A stretch of DNA of 22,970 bases from Halopseudomonas salina (GTDB lineage Bacteria > Pseudomonadota > Gammaproteobacteria > Pseudomonadales > Pseudomonadaceae), in the NCBI RefSeq assembly GCF_008641105.1, contig NZ_VTTI01000003.1, positions 1 through 22,970 of the forward strand, read 5' to 3'. Below are positions 5,824 through 16,414 of this stretch, one piece after another. The translations under genes and the position numbers were made by a program. The first letter of the stretch is position 1; every line of letters begins with the position of its first letter. A model generated the notes under the pieces. The model searched no databases and was not told where the DNA came from. It saw only the letters and a list, made by a program, of their open reading frames with translations.

Positions 5824-7299
5824 TCAGGGCTGAGTAGCCGTTACCGCATCCAGTGTTACCAGAGTCTGTGCAAGTGCACGACCGTTAAAGGTAGCACCCG
5901 TTTCCATCACGATCTGGGTCTTGCTCAGCAAAATACCTTTGAGTGTTGCGCCTGTGCGCAGTGTCGCTTGACCAGACACCTGCCAGAAGATGTTTTCAGC
6001 CCGGGCGCCGCCTGTCAGTTGCACGGCTACGCCAGTACCCAGCAGAAGATCCTGTGAAATCTGCATGATCCACACATCGTTGGCGCCGCCATCAAAGGTG
6101 AAATCAGCTGATGCACTTACTTCGGTGCCCCACTTGTACAAACCGGGAGCGAAGATCTCATTGCTGATATCACCGGCACCCACTTCAGTGGCCGTTGGGT
6201 TGCTGCGCCCTGCCGCGTTATTGAAGGCCAGCTCCATATCGCTGATCGCAGTGGTCAGGTTGGTCGGTGTGGGTGAAGCCATGTTGGCGGCGTAGATCTT
6301 GCCCGTTACCAGTCCAGATTCGGAGAAGGTGTTGGACGAGTCACGTGTCTGCGCGAAGCCAGTGATTGCAGCTTCGTCGATCGGACTTACGCCGATATCA
6401 CCCGTGATAGCGGTGACGCCGGTTGTAGTGATACCGGTCTTGGACAGAATCACGAAGTTGCCGGCAGTACCCAATGGGACCGGATCCGGGCCTTGAGCAA
6501 GCGCCTGCGCGACAGCTGTGGTGAAATCCACACTCTGGTTTGCTGCCAAAGCATTGGCCGGATTGGCCAGGTCAGTTATCGCGGTGGTCAGGGTCGCGGT
6601 GTACAGGGTACCAGGCAACAGGGCTGCGGTCGGATTGAAAACCGCAGTGCTACCGGTATAGCTCACCGTACCTGAAACCAACACGCCTGCTGTTTCCAGC
6701 GTAAAGCTGTCAGCAGTTACCGTGGTGGGATCTACGCTCTCGGAAAACACAGCGGTGATATCCCGATTGACCGGCACATCCGTTGCGCCATCAGCAGTAC
6801 TGAAGCTGACCGTAGGTGCAACTGCATCTGCCGTGCTGCCCGTAGTGAACTGCCAGCTGAGATCTTCTTCCAAGGCGACGCCTAGAGCATCTTCGACGTC
6901 GGTAGTCAGAGTAGCTGTATACAGAGTGTCATCTGTCAGACCACTGTCCGGGTTGAAGATAGCAGTGCGTGTGGGCGCATCATATGAGACCGCACCGATG
7001 ACCGCTGGACCGCTTTCGCCTTGCAACAGGAATGAGGTGCTGTTGATCGTGCTGCCGTCCATATCCTGGTTGAAGGTAACAGCCAGATTCTTGTTGCTGT
7101 CGACGCTGGTGCTGCCGCTGATCGGGCGGACTGCCTGGATCAGGTCGGAGTCCGCGATTTGCACCAGGGCTGGCGTGGTCGGGGCTGCAACATCAGAGCT
7201 GCTGCCACCGCCGCCACCCAGACAGCCTGCCAGAGCAAGACCTGAGAGCACGATAGCGCTGACCGCCAGTAACCTGGCGATAGGAAGAGATTTTTTCAT
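5824..7299 (-). CDS. Ice-binding (DUF3494) lipoprotein with two Ig-like domains
   Basis: The family binds ice through a flat beta-helix face and is found in cold-living microbes, where it inhibits ice recrystallisation or keeps cells near ice. Residues 1-26 are a lipoprotein signal with lipobox LAGC (C26), followed by a glycine/serine linker. Two bacterial Ig-like (SbsA/Big_5-type) domains follow, about 53-155 and 160-265, each with the GATDVPVNRDITAVFSESVD-type pattern and ending in F-T-T. From about 270 to 491 is the DUF3494 domain, recognised by GNFVILSKTGITTTG, TGDIGVSP, and near the end FWQVSGQATLRTGATLKG and MLARTG-like text (ALAQTLVTLDA). It is probably anchored to the outer membrane with the ice-binding domain outermost. 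It lies between housekeeping genes next to metG, which suggests acquisition by transfer. Confidence 0.92.
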   Translation of the reverse strand: MKKSLPIARLLAVSAIVLSGLALAGCLGGGGGSSSDVAAPTTPALVQIADSDLIQAVRPISGSTSVDSNKNLAVTFNQDMDGSTINSTSFLLQGESGPAVIGAVSYDAPTRTAIFNPDSGLTDDTLYTATLTTDVEDALGVALEEDLSWQFTTGSTADAVAPTVSFSTADGATDVPVNRDITAVFSESVDPTTVTADSFTLETAGVLVSGTVSYTGSTAVFNPTAALLPGTLYTATLTTAITDLANPANALAANQSVDFTTAVAQALAQGPDPVPLGTAGNFVILSKTGITTTGVTAITGDIGVSPIDEAAITGFAQTRDSSNTFSESGLVTGKIYAANMASPTPTNLTTAISDMELAFNNAAGRSNPTATEVGAGDISNEIFAPGLYKWGTEVSASADFTFDGGANDVWIMQISQDLLLGTGVAVQLTGGARAENIFWQVSGQATLRTGATLKGILLSKTQIVMETGATFNGRALAQTLVTLDAVTATQP

Positions 7300-7611
7300 G
7301 GAGATTACCTATGGTCGAATGCTGGCTGCCCGATAATCGGCAACCGCTTTCGGTGATGAGGAAACTCGAATCTGAAACAGACGCGCTCAATCCCTGATTG
7401 TTATCAGTAAAATTCAGGATTGGGAGATGGCGTCGGGATGGGAGTCTGGCGCAATATTCGCTTACCGAATCAGTTATACGCGCTATCCGAGTAAATAGGT
7501 GGGTTATTTCATGGAGACTCATCAGGAACTCTGCCGGGCTGCTGTGATACCCCCACCCCACCTACTCTGCTATCATTCACCCCTTTTTCATCCGTCCTCA
7601 ACAGAAGCCGA
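7300..7611. promoter_or_regulatory. Divergent intergenic region between the ice-binding protein gene and metG
   Basis: This 312-bp gap must hold promoters for both genes. The only clear structure is an interrupted inverted repeat: CAATCCCTGA at 7388-7397 pairs with TCAGGATTG at 7414-7422, with one bulged C. AT-rich sequence lies near 7395-7415 and 7460-7500. I could not assign promoter boxes with confidence. A pyrimidine- and C-rich stretch (7549-7600) precedes metG. Confidence 0.4.
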
Positions 7612-9675
7612 ATGTCCATGCCCAGCCTCACGACACCTCGCCAGATCCTCGTCACCAGCGCCCTGCCCTATGCCAATGGCTCGATCCATTTGGGGCACAT
7701 GCTTGAATACATCCAGACTGACATCTGGGTGCGCTTTCAGAAGCTGCGCGGTAATCGGTGCATTTACGTGTGTGCCGACGATGCCCATGGTTCGGCGATC
7801 ATGTTGCGGGCAGAGAAGGAAGGCATTACCTCCGAGCAGTTGATTGACAACGTAAAAGCCGAACACACAGCGGATTTCGCCGATTTTCTGGTCAACTTTG
7901 ACAACTACCACTCCACACATTCGGAGGAGAACAAATACTTCTCCGAGCTAATCTATGCGCGCCTGAAAGAAGCTGGCCATATCAGCACGCGCTCGGTGAC
8001 CCAGTATTTTGATCCCGAGAAGGAGATGTTTCTTGCCGACCGCTTCATCAAGGGCACCTGCCCCAAATGTGCGGCAGAAGACCAGTACGGTGACAACTGC
8101 GAGAAGTGCGGCGCGACCTATGAACCGACCGAGCTGAAGAACCCGCGCTCGGCGATCTCCGGCGCGACGCCGGTATTGAAGGATTCCAAGCATTTCTTTT
8201 TCCGTCTGCAGGACTTCAGTGACATGCTCAAGGAGTGGACGCGCAGCGGCACTCTGCAAGATGCAGTCGCGAACAAGATTGCCGAGTGGCTGGACTCCGG
8301 GCTGCACGAGTGGGACATCAGTCGTGATGCCCCCTACTTCGGCTTCGAGATTCCCGGTGAGCCGGGCAAGTACTTCTATGTATGGCTGGATGCGCCTATT
8401 GGCTACATGGCCAGTTTCAAGAATCTGTGCGAGCGGCATCCGGAGCTGAGCTTTGATGCCTTCTGGGCTGCCGATTCCGAGGCCGAGCTGTATCACTTCA
8501 TCGGCAAGGACATCATCAACTTCCATACGCTGTTCTGGCCGGCCATGCTCGAGGGTGCAGGCTTTCGCAAGCCAACCGCGGTGAATGTGCACGGGTATCT
8601 GACGGTGAACGGACAGAAGATGTCCAAGTCCCGCGGCACCTTTATCAAGGCGCGCACCTATCTGGACCATCTGTCCCCGGAATACCTGCGCTACTACTAC
8701 GCGGCCAAGCTGAGCCGCGGCGTGGAAGACATGGACTTGAGCCTGGATGACTTTGTACAGAAAGTGAATTCGGATCTGGTTGGTAAGGTTGTGAACATTG
8801 CCAGCCGCTGCGCCGGCTTTATTCACAAGGGCAATGGCGGTGTCATGGTTGCGGCCAACCCCGCACCAGAGCTGACTGAAGCCTTTGCTGCGGCTGCGCC
8901 GAGCATTGCCGAGGCCTACGAAAAGCGTGACTTTTCCAGGGCTATGCGCGAAATCATGGGCCTGGCGGACAGAGCCAACGCCTGGATCGCCGACAAGGCG
9001 CCCTGGTCCCTGAACAAGGTGGAAGGCAAGCAGGACGAAGTACAAGCCATCTGCTCCCTGGGTATCAACCTGTTCCGCCAGTTGGTGATCTTTCTCAAGC
9101 CGGTACTGCCGAAGCTTGCAGCTGATGCCGAAGCTTTCCTGAATGTGCCGGAATTGACCTGGAGCAGCCACGAGACACTGCTGGCCGATCACCAGCTCAA
9201 CGCGTTCCGCCCACTGCTGACTCGTATCGAGCCAGCCAAGATTGAAGCCATGGTCGAAGCCTCCAAGGAAGATCTGGAAGCCGCCGCCAGTGAAAGCGCC
9301 CCCGCTGCTGCGGGCAATGGTGAGCTGACAAAGGAACCGATTGCCGAGGAGATCGATTTCAACACCTTTGCGGCAGTGGATCTGCGCGTGGCATTGATCG
9401 AAAAAGCCGAGTTCGTCGAGGGCGCAGACAAGTTGCTGCGTCTGACCTTGGATATTGGTGACGCCAAGCGCAATGTGTTCTCCGGAATCAAGAGCGCTTA
9501 CCCGGATCCGGGCAAGCTGGAAGGCAGGCTGACGCTGTATGTAGCCAACCTGGCTGCGCGCAAGATGAAATTTGGCGTGTCCGAGGGTATGGTGCTTGCC
9601 GCAGGTCCCGGTGGCGAAGAGATTTACCTGCTCAGCCCCGATGCGGGCGCCAAGCCAGGCCAGCGGGTAAAGTAA
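7612..9675 (+). CDS. metG: Methionyl-tRNA synthetase
   Basis: It charges tRNA-Met with methionine, using ATP, in the cytoplasm. It is a class I synthetase with the signature HLGH (residues 26-29), the KMSKS loop (336-340), and a zinc knuckle with C150, C153, C163 and C166. The anticodon-binding helical domain follows, and from about residue 581 a C-terminal tRNA-binding (EMAP II/Arc1p-like) OB-fold domain of the kind that mediates dimerisation. Full length, 687 aa, as in pseudomonads. An alanine/glutamate-rich linker (about 555-580) joins the last domain. The start at 7612 has an in-frame ATG two codons later (7618) that is equally possible; the upstream AGAAG is a weak ribosome site. It ends 39 bp before rnfA, the same order as in Pseudomonas, where the genes lie close together. 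Confidence 0.98.
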   Translation: MSMPSLTTPRQILVTSALPYANGSIHLGHMLEYIQTDIWVRFQKLRGNRCIYVCADDAHGSAIMLRAEKEGITSEQLIDNVKAEHTADFADFLVNFDNYHSTHSEENKYFSELIYARLKEAGHISTRSVTQYFDPEKEMFLADRFIKGTCPKCAAEDQYGDNCEKCGATYEPTELKNPRSAISGATPVLKDSKHFFFRLQDFSDMLKEWTRSGTLQDAVANKIAEWLDSGLHEWDISRDAPYFGFEIPGEPGKYFYVWLDAPIGYMASFKNLCERHPELSFDAFWAADSEAELYHFIGKDIINFHTLFWPAMLEGAGFRKPTAVNVHGYLTVNGQKMSKSRGTFIKARTYLDHLSPEYLRYYYAAKLSRGVEDMDLSLDDFVQKVNSDLVGKVVNIASRCAGFIHKGNGGVMVAANPAPELTEAFAAAAPSIAEAYEKRDFSRAMREIMGLADRANAWIADKAPWSLNKVEGKQDEVQAICSLGINLFRQLVIFLKPVLPKLAADAEAFLNVPELTWSSHETLLADHQLNAFRPLLTRIEPAKIEAMVEASKEDLEAAASESAPAAAGNGELTKEPIAEEIDFNTFAAVDLRVALIEKAEFVEGADKLLRLTLDIGDAKRNVFSGIKSAYPDPGKLEGRLTLYVANLAARKMKFGVSEGMVLAAGPGGEEIYLLSPDAGAKPGQRVK

Positions 9676-9714
9676 GACCAGCGTTTCCCAGCGATCACAC
9701 TATGGTTAGGTAAA

Positions 9715-10299
9715 ATGACGGAATTTGCCCTCATCCTGGTCAGTACCATACTGGTCAACAATTTCGTACTCGTACAGTTTCTCGGGCTGTGCCCTTTCAT
9801 GGGCGTATCAAGCAAGCTGGAGACGGCCATTGGCATGTCGATGGCGACGACTTTTGTGCTGACGCTGGCGTCGATCCTCAGCTACCTGACCTTCCAGTAC
9901 ATTCTGGTGCCCTTCGAGCTGGAATTTCTGCGCACCATTTCGTTCATCCTGGTGATCGCCGTGGTCGTGCAGTTCACCGAGATGGTCGTACACAAGACCA
10001 GCCCGCTGCTGTATCGCGTACTGGGCATTTTCCTGCCACTGATCACCACCAACTGCGCGGTGCTGGGTGTGGCGCTGCTGAACACCAACCGTGCCGAGCA
10101 GACCTTCATGAAGTCTGCGGTATACGGGCTGGGCGCAGCGCTGGGCTTCTCCTTGATCCTGATTCTGTTTGCCGGCCTGCGTGAACGCATCGCCATTGCC
10201 GATGTGCCCGCCCCGTTCCGCGGCGCAGCCATCGGTATGATCACTGCCGGGCTGATGTCCCTGGCGTTCATGGGCTTCACCGGCTTGATAAGGTTGTAG
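9715..10299 (+). CDS. rnfA: Rnf electron-transport complex subunit A (RnfA/RsxA)
   Basis: An integral inner-membrane subunit of the Rnf complex, which moves electrons between ferredoxin and NAD and couples this to ion transport; in enterobacteria the homologous Rsx complex reduces SoxR. The 194-aa protein has about six membrane helices and the family signatures [18 protein letters not shown] near the start and [15 protein letters not shown] in the middle; the conserved cysteine in each (in GLCPF and TNCAV) matches the membrane iron site of Rnf/Nqr. It is paralogous to RnfE in this operon. TTAGG stands just upstream of the ATG. It opens an operon of seven tightly spaced genes. Confidence 0.97.
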   Translation: MTEFALILVSTILVNNFVLVQFLGLCPFMGVSSKLETAIGMSMATTFVLTLASILSYLTFQYILVPFELEFLRTISFILVIAVVVQFTEMVVHKTSPLLYRVLGIFLPLITTNCAVLGVALLNTNRAEQTFMKSAVYGLGAALGFSLILILFAGLRERIAIADVPAPFRGAAIGMITAGLMSLAFMGFTGLIRL

Positions 10300-10301
10300 G
10301 C

Positions 10302-10880
10302 ATGTCTGTCGTCATAACTGCAATCCTGGTCCTGCTCATACTGGCGTTGATCTTTGGCGCGATACTCGGTTACGCGGCCATCCGTTTTCGGGTCGAAGGC
10401 GACCCCATTGTTGACCAGATCAACGCCCTGCTGCCGCAGACGCAGTGTGGTCAGTGTGGTCACCCTGGCTGCAAGCCGTACGCTGAAGGCATCGCCAATG
10501 GCGGCGAGCCGATAAACAAGTGTCCGCCAGGCGGCGAATCAACGATCCAGGCCCTGGCTGATCTGCTGGATGTGGAAGTGCTGCCTCTGGACGCTGAACA
10601 CGGCGAAGAAAAGCCGCGTACCGTTGCCTATATTCGCGAAGCCGAGTGCATTGGCTGCACCAAGTGCATTCAGGCCTGCCCGGTGGATGCGATCCTGGGG
10701 GCGGCCAAGCAGATGCATACCGTTATAGTCGACGAGTGCACCGGTTGCGATCTGTGTGTTGAGCCCTGTCCGGTTGACTGCATCGATATGGTGCCACTAC
10801 CCACTACCACGCAGAACTGGAAATGGGACTACCCCCTGCCGCCGCAAGGCTTGATTGCTACTGACCGGGGAGCCCTCTGA
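10302..10880 (+). CDS. rnfB: Rnf complex iron-sulfur subunit B (RnfB/RsxB)
   Basis: It accepts electrons from ferredoxin and passes them on in the complex. A single N-terminal membrane helix (about 5-27) is followed by the 4Fe-4S domain [12 protein letters not shown] with a fourth Cys in INKCPPGG, and then a ferredoxin domain with two clusters, [16 protein letters not shown] and [16 protein letters not shown]. At 192 aa it is the usual length for gammaproteobacteria. It starts 2 bp after rnfA, and its TGA shares one base with the ATG of rnfC, which indicates translational coupling. Confidence 0.97.
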   Translation: MSVVITAILVLLILALIFGAILGYAAIRFRVEGDPIVDQINALLPQTQCGQCGHPGCKPYAEGIANGGEPINKCPPGGESTIQALADLLDVEVLPLDAEHGEEKPRTVAYIREAECIGCTKCIQACPVDAILGAAKQMHTVIVDECTGCDLCVEPCPVDCIDMVPLPTTTQNWKWDYPLPPQGLIATDRGAL

Positions 10881-13234
10881 TGGAACAGCCGATTCGTATC
10901 TGGGATATCCACGGCGGCATTCACCCCGAGGAAAACAAACACCAGTCCGTGCAGCGCGGCCTGGAGACGCCACCACTGCCCAAGCGTCTGATTTTGCCGC
11001 TACTGCAGCACATTGGCGCGCGCTCAGAGCCCGTAGTGGCGGTGGGCGACTCTGTGCTCAAGGGCCAGATGCTGGCCGAAGCCAGCGGTATGGTGAGTTC
11101 AGCTCTGCATGCCCCAACCTCAGGCACGGTCACCGCAATCGGTCCGGCAGCCTTCCCCCACGCTTCAGGGCTGGAAGAATGGGCTATAACCCTGGAAAGC
11201 GATGGCAGAGACCAATGGACGACCTTGCAGCCCATTGTTGACTATCGCCAACTCGAAGCGCCTTCTCTGCTTGAAATTATCCGCACCGCGGGTATCAGTG
11301 GTATGGGCGGCGCTGGTTTTCCGACGTCCGTAAAGCTCAAGGCTCGGCCGGAGCAGAAAATCCACACCCTGATCATCAACGGTACCGAATGCGAGCCATA
11401 CATTACCGCTGACGATACAGCGATGCGTTACCGGGCGCCGGAAGTGGTCTCCGGTATCGAGATCCTTATGCACATCCTCAAACCGGACGAAGTCCTAATC
11501 GGTATTGAGGACAACAAACCCGAAGCCCTCGAGGCCATGCGCCGAGCCGTGGGCGATAAGGCCATGCAGGTGGTGTCCTTCCCGACAAAATACCCCTCGG
11601 GCGGCGAGAAGCAGCTGATTCAGATCCTGACCGGCAAGGAAGTACCCAGCGGGGGACTGCCGGCCGATATCGGCATGGTGTGCCAGAACATCGGCACCAT
11701 GATCGCGATCCATGATGCGGTTATTCTCGGTCAGCCGCTGATCAGCCGGGTGACTACCCTGACAGGCGCAGCCCTGAGCCGTCCGACCAATGTACTGGCT
11801 CTGATTGGCACGCCGATCCGTGATCTGCTGGAGTTTGCAGGTGTGCAGCCAGACAAGCTTTATCGCCTGGTCATGGGCGGGCCGATGATGGGATTTACCC
11901 TCCAGAGCCTTGACGCCCCGGTGATCAAGACAAGTAACTGCCTGCTCGCCGGTACCCGCGATGAACTGCCGCCGCCCCCCGCAGCACAGCCCTGCATTCG
12001 CTGCGGCTTATGCTCGGAAGTCTGCCCCGCCGCTCTGCTACCCCAACAGTTGCACTGGTTTGCGATGGGTAAGGACTACGACCAGCTCAAAAGACTCAAC
12101 CTGTTTGACTGCATCGAGTGCGGGGCCTGCTCCTACGTTTGCCCCAGCAGCATTCCACTAGTGCAGTACTACCGTGCATCCAAGGCGGAAATTCGCGCGC
12201 TGGATCTACAGCAGCACAAGGCAGACCATTCCAAACAACGCTTCGAGCATCGCCTGCAGCGTCTGGAACGTGAAGCGGAGCAAAAGGAGCTGGAACGCCA
12301 GGCGCGTGCCGAGAAGGCAGCGCGGATGAAGGCGGCCAAGGAACAACAGGCGGTGAACGCAGCCAGTGTGTCCGGCGAAGAACAACCCGATGTTGCCCGT
12401 TTGGAAGCCAACAAGCCCACCGGGCTCACTGCAGATCAGAAGCAATTGAAGATCGCCGCTGCTACCGCCCAGATGGCGCTTAAAAAGGCCCGCAAGCAGT
12501 TGGCGAGCAATCCCGACAGTGACGAACTCAAAGCCCAGATACCCGAGCTGGAAAACGCCTGCGAGCAAACTCAACGTGCCTATGATGAGGCACTCGGTGA
12601 GACATCGGTCAAGACGGCCCCGCCTCCCTCCTCCGGGGCGGATGACGAAGCCAAGCGGCTGAAGATCGAGGCGGCCATGATCCGCGCTTCCCTCAAGAAA
12701 GCAGAGCGCGCCGCTGGTGAGTCGCCAACCGAGGAGCAGCAAAAGGAAATCCATGCCCTGCGTGAACAGGTGGCAACCGCAGAGGCACGCCTACCCCAGG
12801 TCGATACGCCGAAGAAACCGGTAGACGAGAACATAAAGAAGGCCAAGCTGGATGCCGCGATGGCAAAGGCAGAGCTGAAGAAGGCGGAGCGGTCACTGGC
12901 AGAGAACCCCAGCGACCCATCGCTGCAAGCTGGGGTGGAAGGCGCCAGGTCAAAACTGAACGACGCCTTGCAAAAGGTCGAACAGTCCGAGGCCAACAGC
13001 ACAGTCCCACCGCCTGCCCGTGAGCGAGTCGACAAGAAACCGATAGACGACACCACGCGACAACTGAAAACTGACATGGCGATGGCCAAAGCTGCGTTCA
13101 GGAAAGCGGAGCGAGCCCTGCAAGATGGGCCTGATAACCAGCAACTGGAAGCCGAACTGACCGAGGCCAGAAAAGCGCTGGATAGCGCTGCCAAGGCCTT
13201 CGCCGATCACATGGCCAGCAAGGAGACCGACTGA
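10880..13234 (+). CDS. rnfC: Rnf complex subunit C (RnfC/RsxC) with a four-repeat Lys/Ala-rich tail
   Basis: It carries the NADH/FMN-binding site of the complex and is peripheral on the cytoplasmic side. The N-terminal half has the NADH-dehydrogenase-like Rossmann segment [12 protein letters not shown] and [12 protein letters not shown], then two 4Fe-4S motifs, [12 protein letters not shown] (from residue 372) and [12 protein letters not shown] (from about 411). After about residue 440 the protein becomes a charged coiled coil; from about 520 it has four related units of roughly 50-75 residues, each opening with a LK.(A/D)..M(A/I).A.LKKAER-like helix (near 522, 592, 654 and 727). Such tails vary in length among gammaproteobacteria. 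Total 784 aa. It overlaps both rnfB and rnfD by one base (TGATG). Confidence 0.96.
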   Translation: MEQPIRIWDIHGGIHPEENKHQSVQRGLETPPLPKRLILPLLQHIGARSEPVVAVGDSVLKGQMLAEASGMVSSALHAPTSGTVTAIGPAAFPHASGLEEWAITLESDGRDQWTTLQPIVDYRQLEAPSLLEIIRTAGISGMGGAGFPTSVKLKARPEQKIHTLIINGTECEPYITADDTAMRYRAPEVVSGIEILMHILKPDEVLIGIEDNKPEALEAMRRAVGDKAMQVVSFPTKYPSGGEKQLIQILTGKEVPSGGLPADIGMVCQNIGTMIAIHDAVILGQPLISRVTTLTGAALSRPTNVLALIGTPIRDLLEFAGVQPDKLYRLVMGGPMMGFTLQSLDAPVIKTSNCLLAGTRDELPPPPAAQPCIRCGLCSEVCPAALLPQQLHWFAMGKDYDQLKRLNLFDCIECGACSYVCPSSIPLVQYYRASKAEIRALDLQQHKADHSKQRFEHRLQRLEREAEQKELERQARAEKAARMKAAKEQQAVNAASVSGEEQPDVARLEANKPTGLTADQKQLKIAAATAQMALKKARKQLASNPDSDELKAQIPELENACEQTQRAYDEALGETSVKTAPPPSSGADDEAKRLKIEAAMIRASLKKAERAAGESPTEEQQKEIHALREQVATAEARLPQVDTPKKPVDENIKKAKLDAAMAKAELKKAERSLAENPSDPSLQAGVEGARSKLNDALQKVEQSEANSTVPPPARERVDKKPIDDTTRQLKTDMAMAKAAFRKAERALQDGPDNQQLEAELTEARKALDSAAKAFADHMASKETD

Positions 13235-14301
13235 TGGCTCTGGTGCGTATGACCTCGCCCCACGCCAAGGGCAACAATCGCACGCAGACCATCATGCTCT
13301 GGGTTCTGGCTGCGACGCTTCCCGGTGTGCTGGCAATGACCTGGTTCTTTGGCTGGGGCACATTGATCAACATAGTGCTGGCAAGCGCTTTTGCTTTGGG
13401 TGCCGAAGTGCTGATCCTGCGAATACGCAAGCGTCCGATCAACTTCTTTATCAGTGACGGCAGCGCGCTGGTTACCGCCTGGCTCCTGGCCTTGGCTTTG
13501 CCACCCCTGTCACCCTGGTGGTTGGTGCTGATTGCTACCAGCTTTGCGATTGTGTTTGGCAAACAGCTATATGGCGGCCTGGGGCAGAACCCATTCAATC
13601 CGGCCATGCTCGGATACGCAGTAGTGCTCATCTCCTTTCCAGTGGAGATGACCACCTGGCCAGCCTGGCGTGGCGTAGGTGAAGCATTGCCGGACGTGCA
13701 GGCCACCCTGGGGTTACTTGAGTCTCTGCAGCGTGTTTTCTCAATTGGCGTTCAAGCGATCGATGGCTGGACGGCAGCTACACCGCTGGACGTTCTGAAA
13801 AACAACGACAGCCTGACCATGGCAGAGCTTGCATCGCAGCAGCCTGTTTTCGGCGCCTTCGGGGGCAATGTCTGGGAGTGGGTCAATCTTGCCTACCTGG
13901 CCGGCGGCTTATTGCTGATTTACAAAAAAATATTCACCTGGCACGCACCCGTTGGCATGCTCGGCGCGCTATTTGTCATGAGTCTGTTGTTCTGGGGTGG
14001 ATCGGGTTCCGGCTCCAACGGGTCGCCACTGTTCCACCTGTTCAGCGGCGCCGCCATGCTGGGGGCATTTTTCATTGTCACCGATCCAGTATCCGGGGCA
14101 ACCAGCAAGCTGGGACGACTGGTATTCGGTATGGGTGTTGGCGTGCTGGTGTATATCATCCGCGCCTGGGGCGGCTACCCGGACGCAGTTGCCTTCGCTG
14201 TGCTGCTGATGAACCTGGCCGCGCCCACCATCGACTATTACACCACTCCGCGCACATACGGCCATCGCAAGGCTGAGCGCGGCATGGGCAAGGTGGACTG
14301 A
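13234..14301 (+). CDS. rnfD: Rnf complex membrane subunit D (RnfD/RsxD), covalent flavoprotein
   Basis: An integral membrane subunit related to NqrB. It carries the flavinylation motif D-P-V-S-G-A-T with T290, where the ApbE flavin transferase attaches FMN; no apbE is in the window. It has repeated hydrophobic helices, the conserved [17 protein letters not shown] and [23 protein letters not shown], and ends at 355 aa, the normal length. The ATG shares a base with the rnfC stop, and rnfG follows after 2 bp. Confidence 0.97.
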   Translation: MALVRMTSPHAKGNNRTQTIMLWVLAATLPGVLAMTWFFGWGTLINIVLASAFALGAEVLILRIRKRPINFFISDGSALVTAWLLALALPPLSPWWLVLIATSFAIVFGKQLYGGLGQNPFNPAMLGYAVVLISFPVEMTTWPAWRGVGEALPDVQATLGLLESLQRVFSIGVQAIDGWTAATPLDVLKNNDSLTMAELASQQPVFGAFGGNVWEWVNLAYLAGGLLLIYKKIFTWHAPVGMLGALFVMSLLFWGGSGSGSNGSPLFHLFSGAAMLGAFFIVTDPVSGATSKLGRLVFGMGVGVLVYIIRAWGGYPDAVAFAVLLMNLAAPTIDYYTTPRTYGHRKAERGMGKVD

Positions 14302-14303
14302 CC

Positions 14304-14957
14304 ATGCAAAATCCGCTTACCGCTGGCAGCTCGGTTGTTCGCAACAGCATCATCCTCGGGGTATTTGCGATGTTTACCGTGGGGTTGATCGCCGTTACCC
14401 AGCAAGGCACAGCAGAACGTATTGCCGAAGAAAAGCGCCGCATCCAGATGAGCGCCCTAACGCAAATCCTTCCCGAGGAGCAGCATGACAACGACTTGCT
14501 GGATGACACATTTGTCGTCAGCGACAAGGCATTTCTGAGCCTGCCAGCTCCGAGCGAAGCCTACCGTGGCCGTGTAGACGGCGAAGTAGTAGCTGTAATC
14601 CTGCCGGCGGTAGCGCCCGATGGCTACAGTGGGCGTATCGATCTGTTGGTGGGTATTCGTGCCGACGGCGAAATCGCAGGCGTACGCGTGACCAGTCACC
14701 GTGAGACACCCGGCCTGGGTGATAAGGTGGAGCTGGCCAAGAGCGACTGGATACTGGAATTCAACGGCACAAGCCTGACCATGCCCGCCCCTGAAAACTG
14801 GGGCGTACGCAAGGACGACGGTGCATTCGACCAGTTTGTCGGAGCAACAATCACACCCAGGGCCGTAGTCCAGGCAGTTTATCGCGCATTGCATTACTTC
14901 GAAGAACATCGCGCCACGCTGCTGGAAACAACCGAACAGGAGCCTGCCAATGGCTAG
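14304..14957 (+). CDS. rnfG: Rnf complex subunit G (RnfG/RsxG), covalent flavoprotein
   Basis: A membrane-anchored periplasmic subunit related to NqrC. It has one N-terminal helix (about residues 13-33) and the FMN-binding domain with [13 protein letters not shown] and [18 protein letters not shown] near the end; T182 of GAT is the expected FMN attachment residue. The usual motif is D-x-x-(S/T)-G-A-T; here the S/T position is V179, a small departure from consensus. The length of 217 aa is typical. Its stop codon overlaps the rnfE start by 8 bases. Confidence 0.96.
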   Translation: MQNPLTAGSSVVRNSIILGVFAMFTVGLIAVTQQGTAERIAEEKRRIQMSALTQILPEEQHDNDLLDDTFVVSDKAFLSLPAPSEAYRGRVDGEVVAVILPAVAPDGYSGRIDLLVGIRADGEIAGVRVTSHRETPGLGDKVELAKSDWILEFNGTSLTMPAPENWGVRKDDGAFDQFVGATITPRAVVQAVYRALHYFEEHRATLLETTEQEPANG

Positions 14958-15663
14958 CACCAAACTCTCCCAGATTACCGCTCAAGGGCTTTGGCATAAC
15001 AATCCGGGGCTGGTGCAGCTGCTGGGGCTCTGCCCCCTGCTGGGCGTTAGCAGCACGGCAGTGAATGGCCTCGGGCTGGGTATCGCCACCATTCTGGTTC
15101 TTGTCGGTTCCAACCTGGCGGTGTCGATCATACGCAGCGCTGTGACCGATGCCGTCCGGCTGCCTGCCTTTGTGATGATAATTGCCGCGCTGACCACCTG
15201 TATCGAATTGCTGATGCAGGCGTATACCTACGAACTGTTCCTGATCCTGGGCATCTTCATTCCGTTGATCGTCACCAACTGCGCGATTCTGGGCCGGGCC
15301 GATGCCTATGCCTCCAAGCATCCGATCCTGCCCTCGGTTGTGGACGGTTTCATGATGGGCCTGGGGTTCGCCCTGGTGCTGCTGGTCCTGGGCATGCTGC
15401 GAGAGCTGGTGGGCTATGGCACTCTCTTTGCCGGTATGGACCTGCTGTTGGGACCCATTGCAGCTGACTGGCGGATTGTTGTGTTCCCCAACTACAAGGA
15501 TGTGCTTTTCGTGATCCTGCCGCCCGGTGCTTTCCTGTTCATGGGTCTGTTGATTGCCCTCAAGAACGTGATTGACGGCATTGTGAAGGAGCGGGCTGCG
15601 GCAAGGGCGGCAAAGCCCGCTGCGGGCGGCAAGCGGGTGCGCGTAACTGGCACGGTGAACTGA
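14950..15663 (+). CDS. rnfE: Rnf complex subunit E (RnfE/RsxE)
   Basis: An integral membrane subunit homologous to NqrD and paralogous to RnfA. Signatures are [22 protein letters not shown] near the start (named in part) and [21 protein letters not shown] in the middle; each holds the conserved membrane cysteine. It has six predicted helices and ends with a basic, Ala/Lys-rich cytoplasmic tail. It is 237 aa, usual for the family. The ATG lies inside the end of rnfG, so translation is coupled. nth starts 7 bp after its stop. Confidence 0.97.
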   Translation: MASTKLSQITAQGLWHNNPGLVQLLGLCPLLGVSSTAVNGLGLGIATILVLVGSNLAVSIIRSAVTDAVRLPAFVMIIAALTTCIELLMQAYTYELFLILGIFIPLIVTNCAILGRADAYASKHPILPSVVDGFMMGLGFALVLLVLGMLRELVGYGTLFAGMDLLLGPIAADWRIVVFPNYKDVLFVILPPGAFLFMGLLIALKNVIDGIVKERAAARAAKPAAGGKRVRVTGTVN

Positions 15664-15670
15664 GCAGGAT

Positions 15671-16303
15671 ATGAACAAGCAAAAACGCCTGGAAATCTTT
15701 CAGCGGTTGCGCGAGGACAATCCGACCCCGACTACCGAGCTGCACTACAGCACCCCCTTCGAGCTATTGATTGCCGTCATATTGTCTGCACAGGCTACCG
15801 ATGTAGGCGTGAACAAGGCCACTGCCAGACTCTACCCGGTGGCCAATACACCCGAGGCCATTTTCAGTCTTGGTGTGGCAGGCCTCTCGGAATACATCAA
15901 GACCATCGGGCTGTTCAATAGCAAGGCACGCAATGTGATTGAAACCTGCCGCCTGCTCATGGAAAACCATGACAGCCAGGTGCCCGATAACCGCGAGGCC
16001 CTGGAGGCTCTCCCCGGCGTGGGTCGCAAGACCGCAAACGTCGTCCTCAACACAGCTTTTGGTCATTCGGCCATGGCCGTGGATACGCATATTTTCCGCG
16101 TCAGTAATCGTACGGGCATCGCCAAGGGGAAGAACGTTCGCGAGGTTGAAGACGGACTGATGAAACATGTACCTAAGGATTTTCTGGTAGATGCCCACCA
16201 TTGGTTGATCCTCCACGGACGCTACGTCTGCAAGGCGCGCACGCCACAGTGCGGGAGTTGTCGCATTGAAGATCTGTGCGAATACAAGCACAAAACCTCC
16301 TAG
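15671..16303 (+). CDS. nth: Endonuclease III (DNA glycosylase/AP lyase)
   Basis: It removes oxidised pyrimidines and cuts abasic sites in base-excision repair. The helix-hairpin-helix is LPGVGRKTANVVLN with the catalytic lysine K120, and the catalytic aspartate is D138 in VDTHIFRVSNR, both at the E. coli positions. The C-terminal 4Fe-4S loop has C187, then Cys spaced 6, 2 and 5 residues apart (CKARTPQCGSC...LCEY). At 210 aa it is full length. It is the last gene of the rnf operon (AGGAT just before the ATG), an arrangement shared with E. coli and pseudomonads. Confidence 0.98.
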   Translation: MNKQKRLEIFQRLREDNPTPTTELHYSTPFELLIAVILSAQATDVGVNKATARLYPVANTPEAIFSLGVAGLSEYIKTIGLFNSKARNVIETCRLLMENHDSQVPDNREALEALPGVGRKTANVVLNTAFGHSAMAVDTHIFRVSNRTGIAKGKNVREVEDGLMKHVPKDFLVDAHHWLILHGRYVCKARTPQCGSCRIEDLCEYKHKTS

Positions 16304-16414
16304 TAGCAAAACCTTCGCCCTCAGCTGTACTCATGATTGAAAAAATCTATTTCCGCTTGGCTCGATCAGCCGCTATAAGGTGCGCAAATGGCAACGTCAC
16401 TGTGGAGTTGAGTC

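Noticed and set aside
7948..9192. 414-codon open frame on the minus strand
   Set aside because: It is antisense to metG, whose motifs and full length are certain; long antisense frames are common in GC-rich coding DNA and no domain is seen.
12206..13194. Several minus-strand frames of 105-204 codons within rnfC
   Set aside because: They are antisense to the repetitive Lys/Ala-rich tail of RnfC; the Ser/Leu-rich products reflect base composition, not genes.
14851..15678. 275-codon minus-strand frame across rnfE
   Set aside because: RnfE is a clear family member in a coupled operon; the antisense product is His/Gln-rich with no domain.
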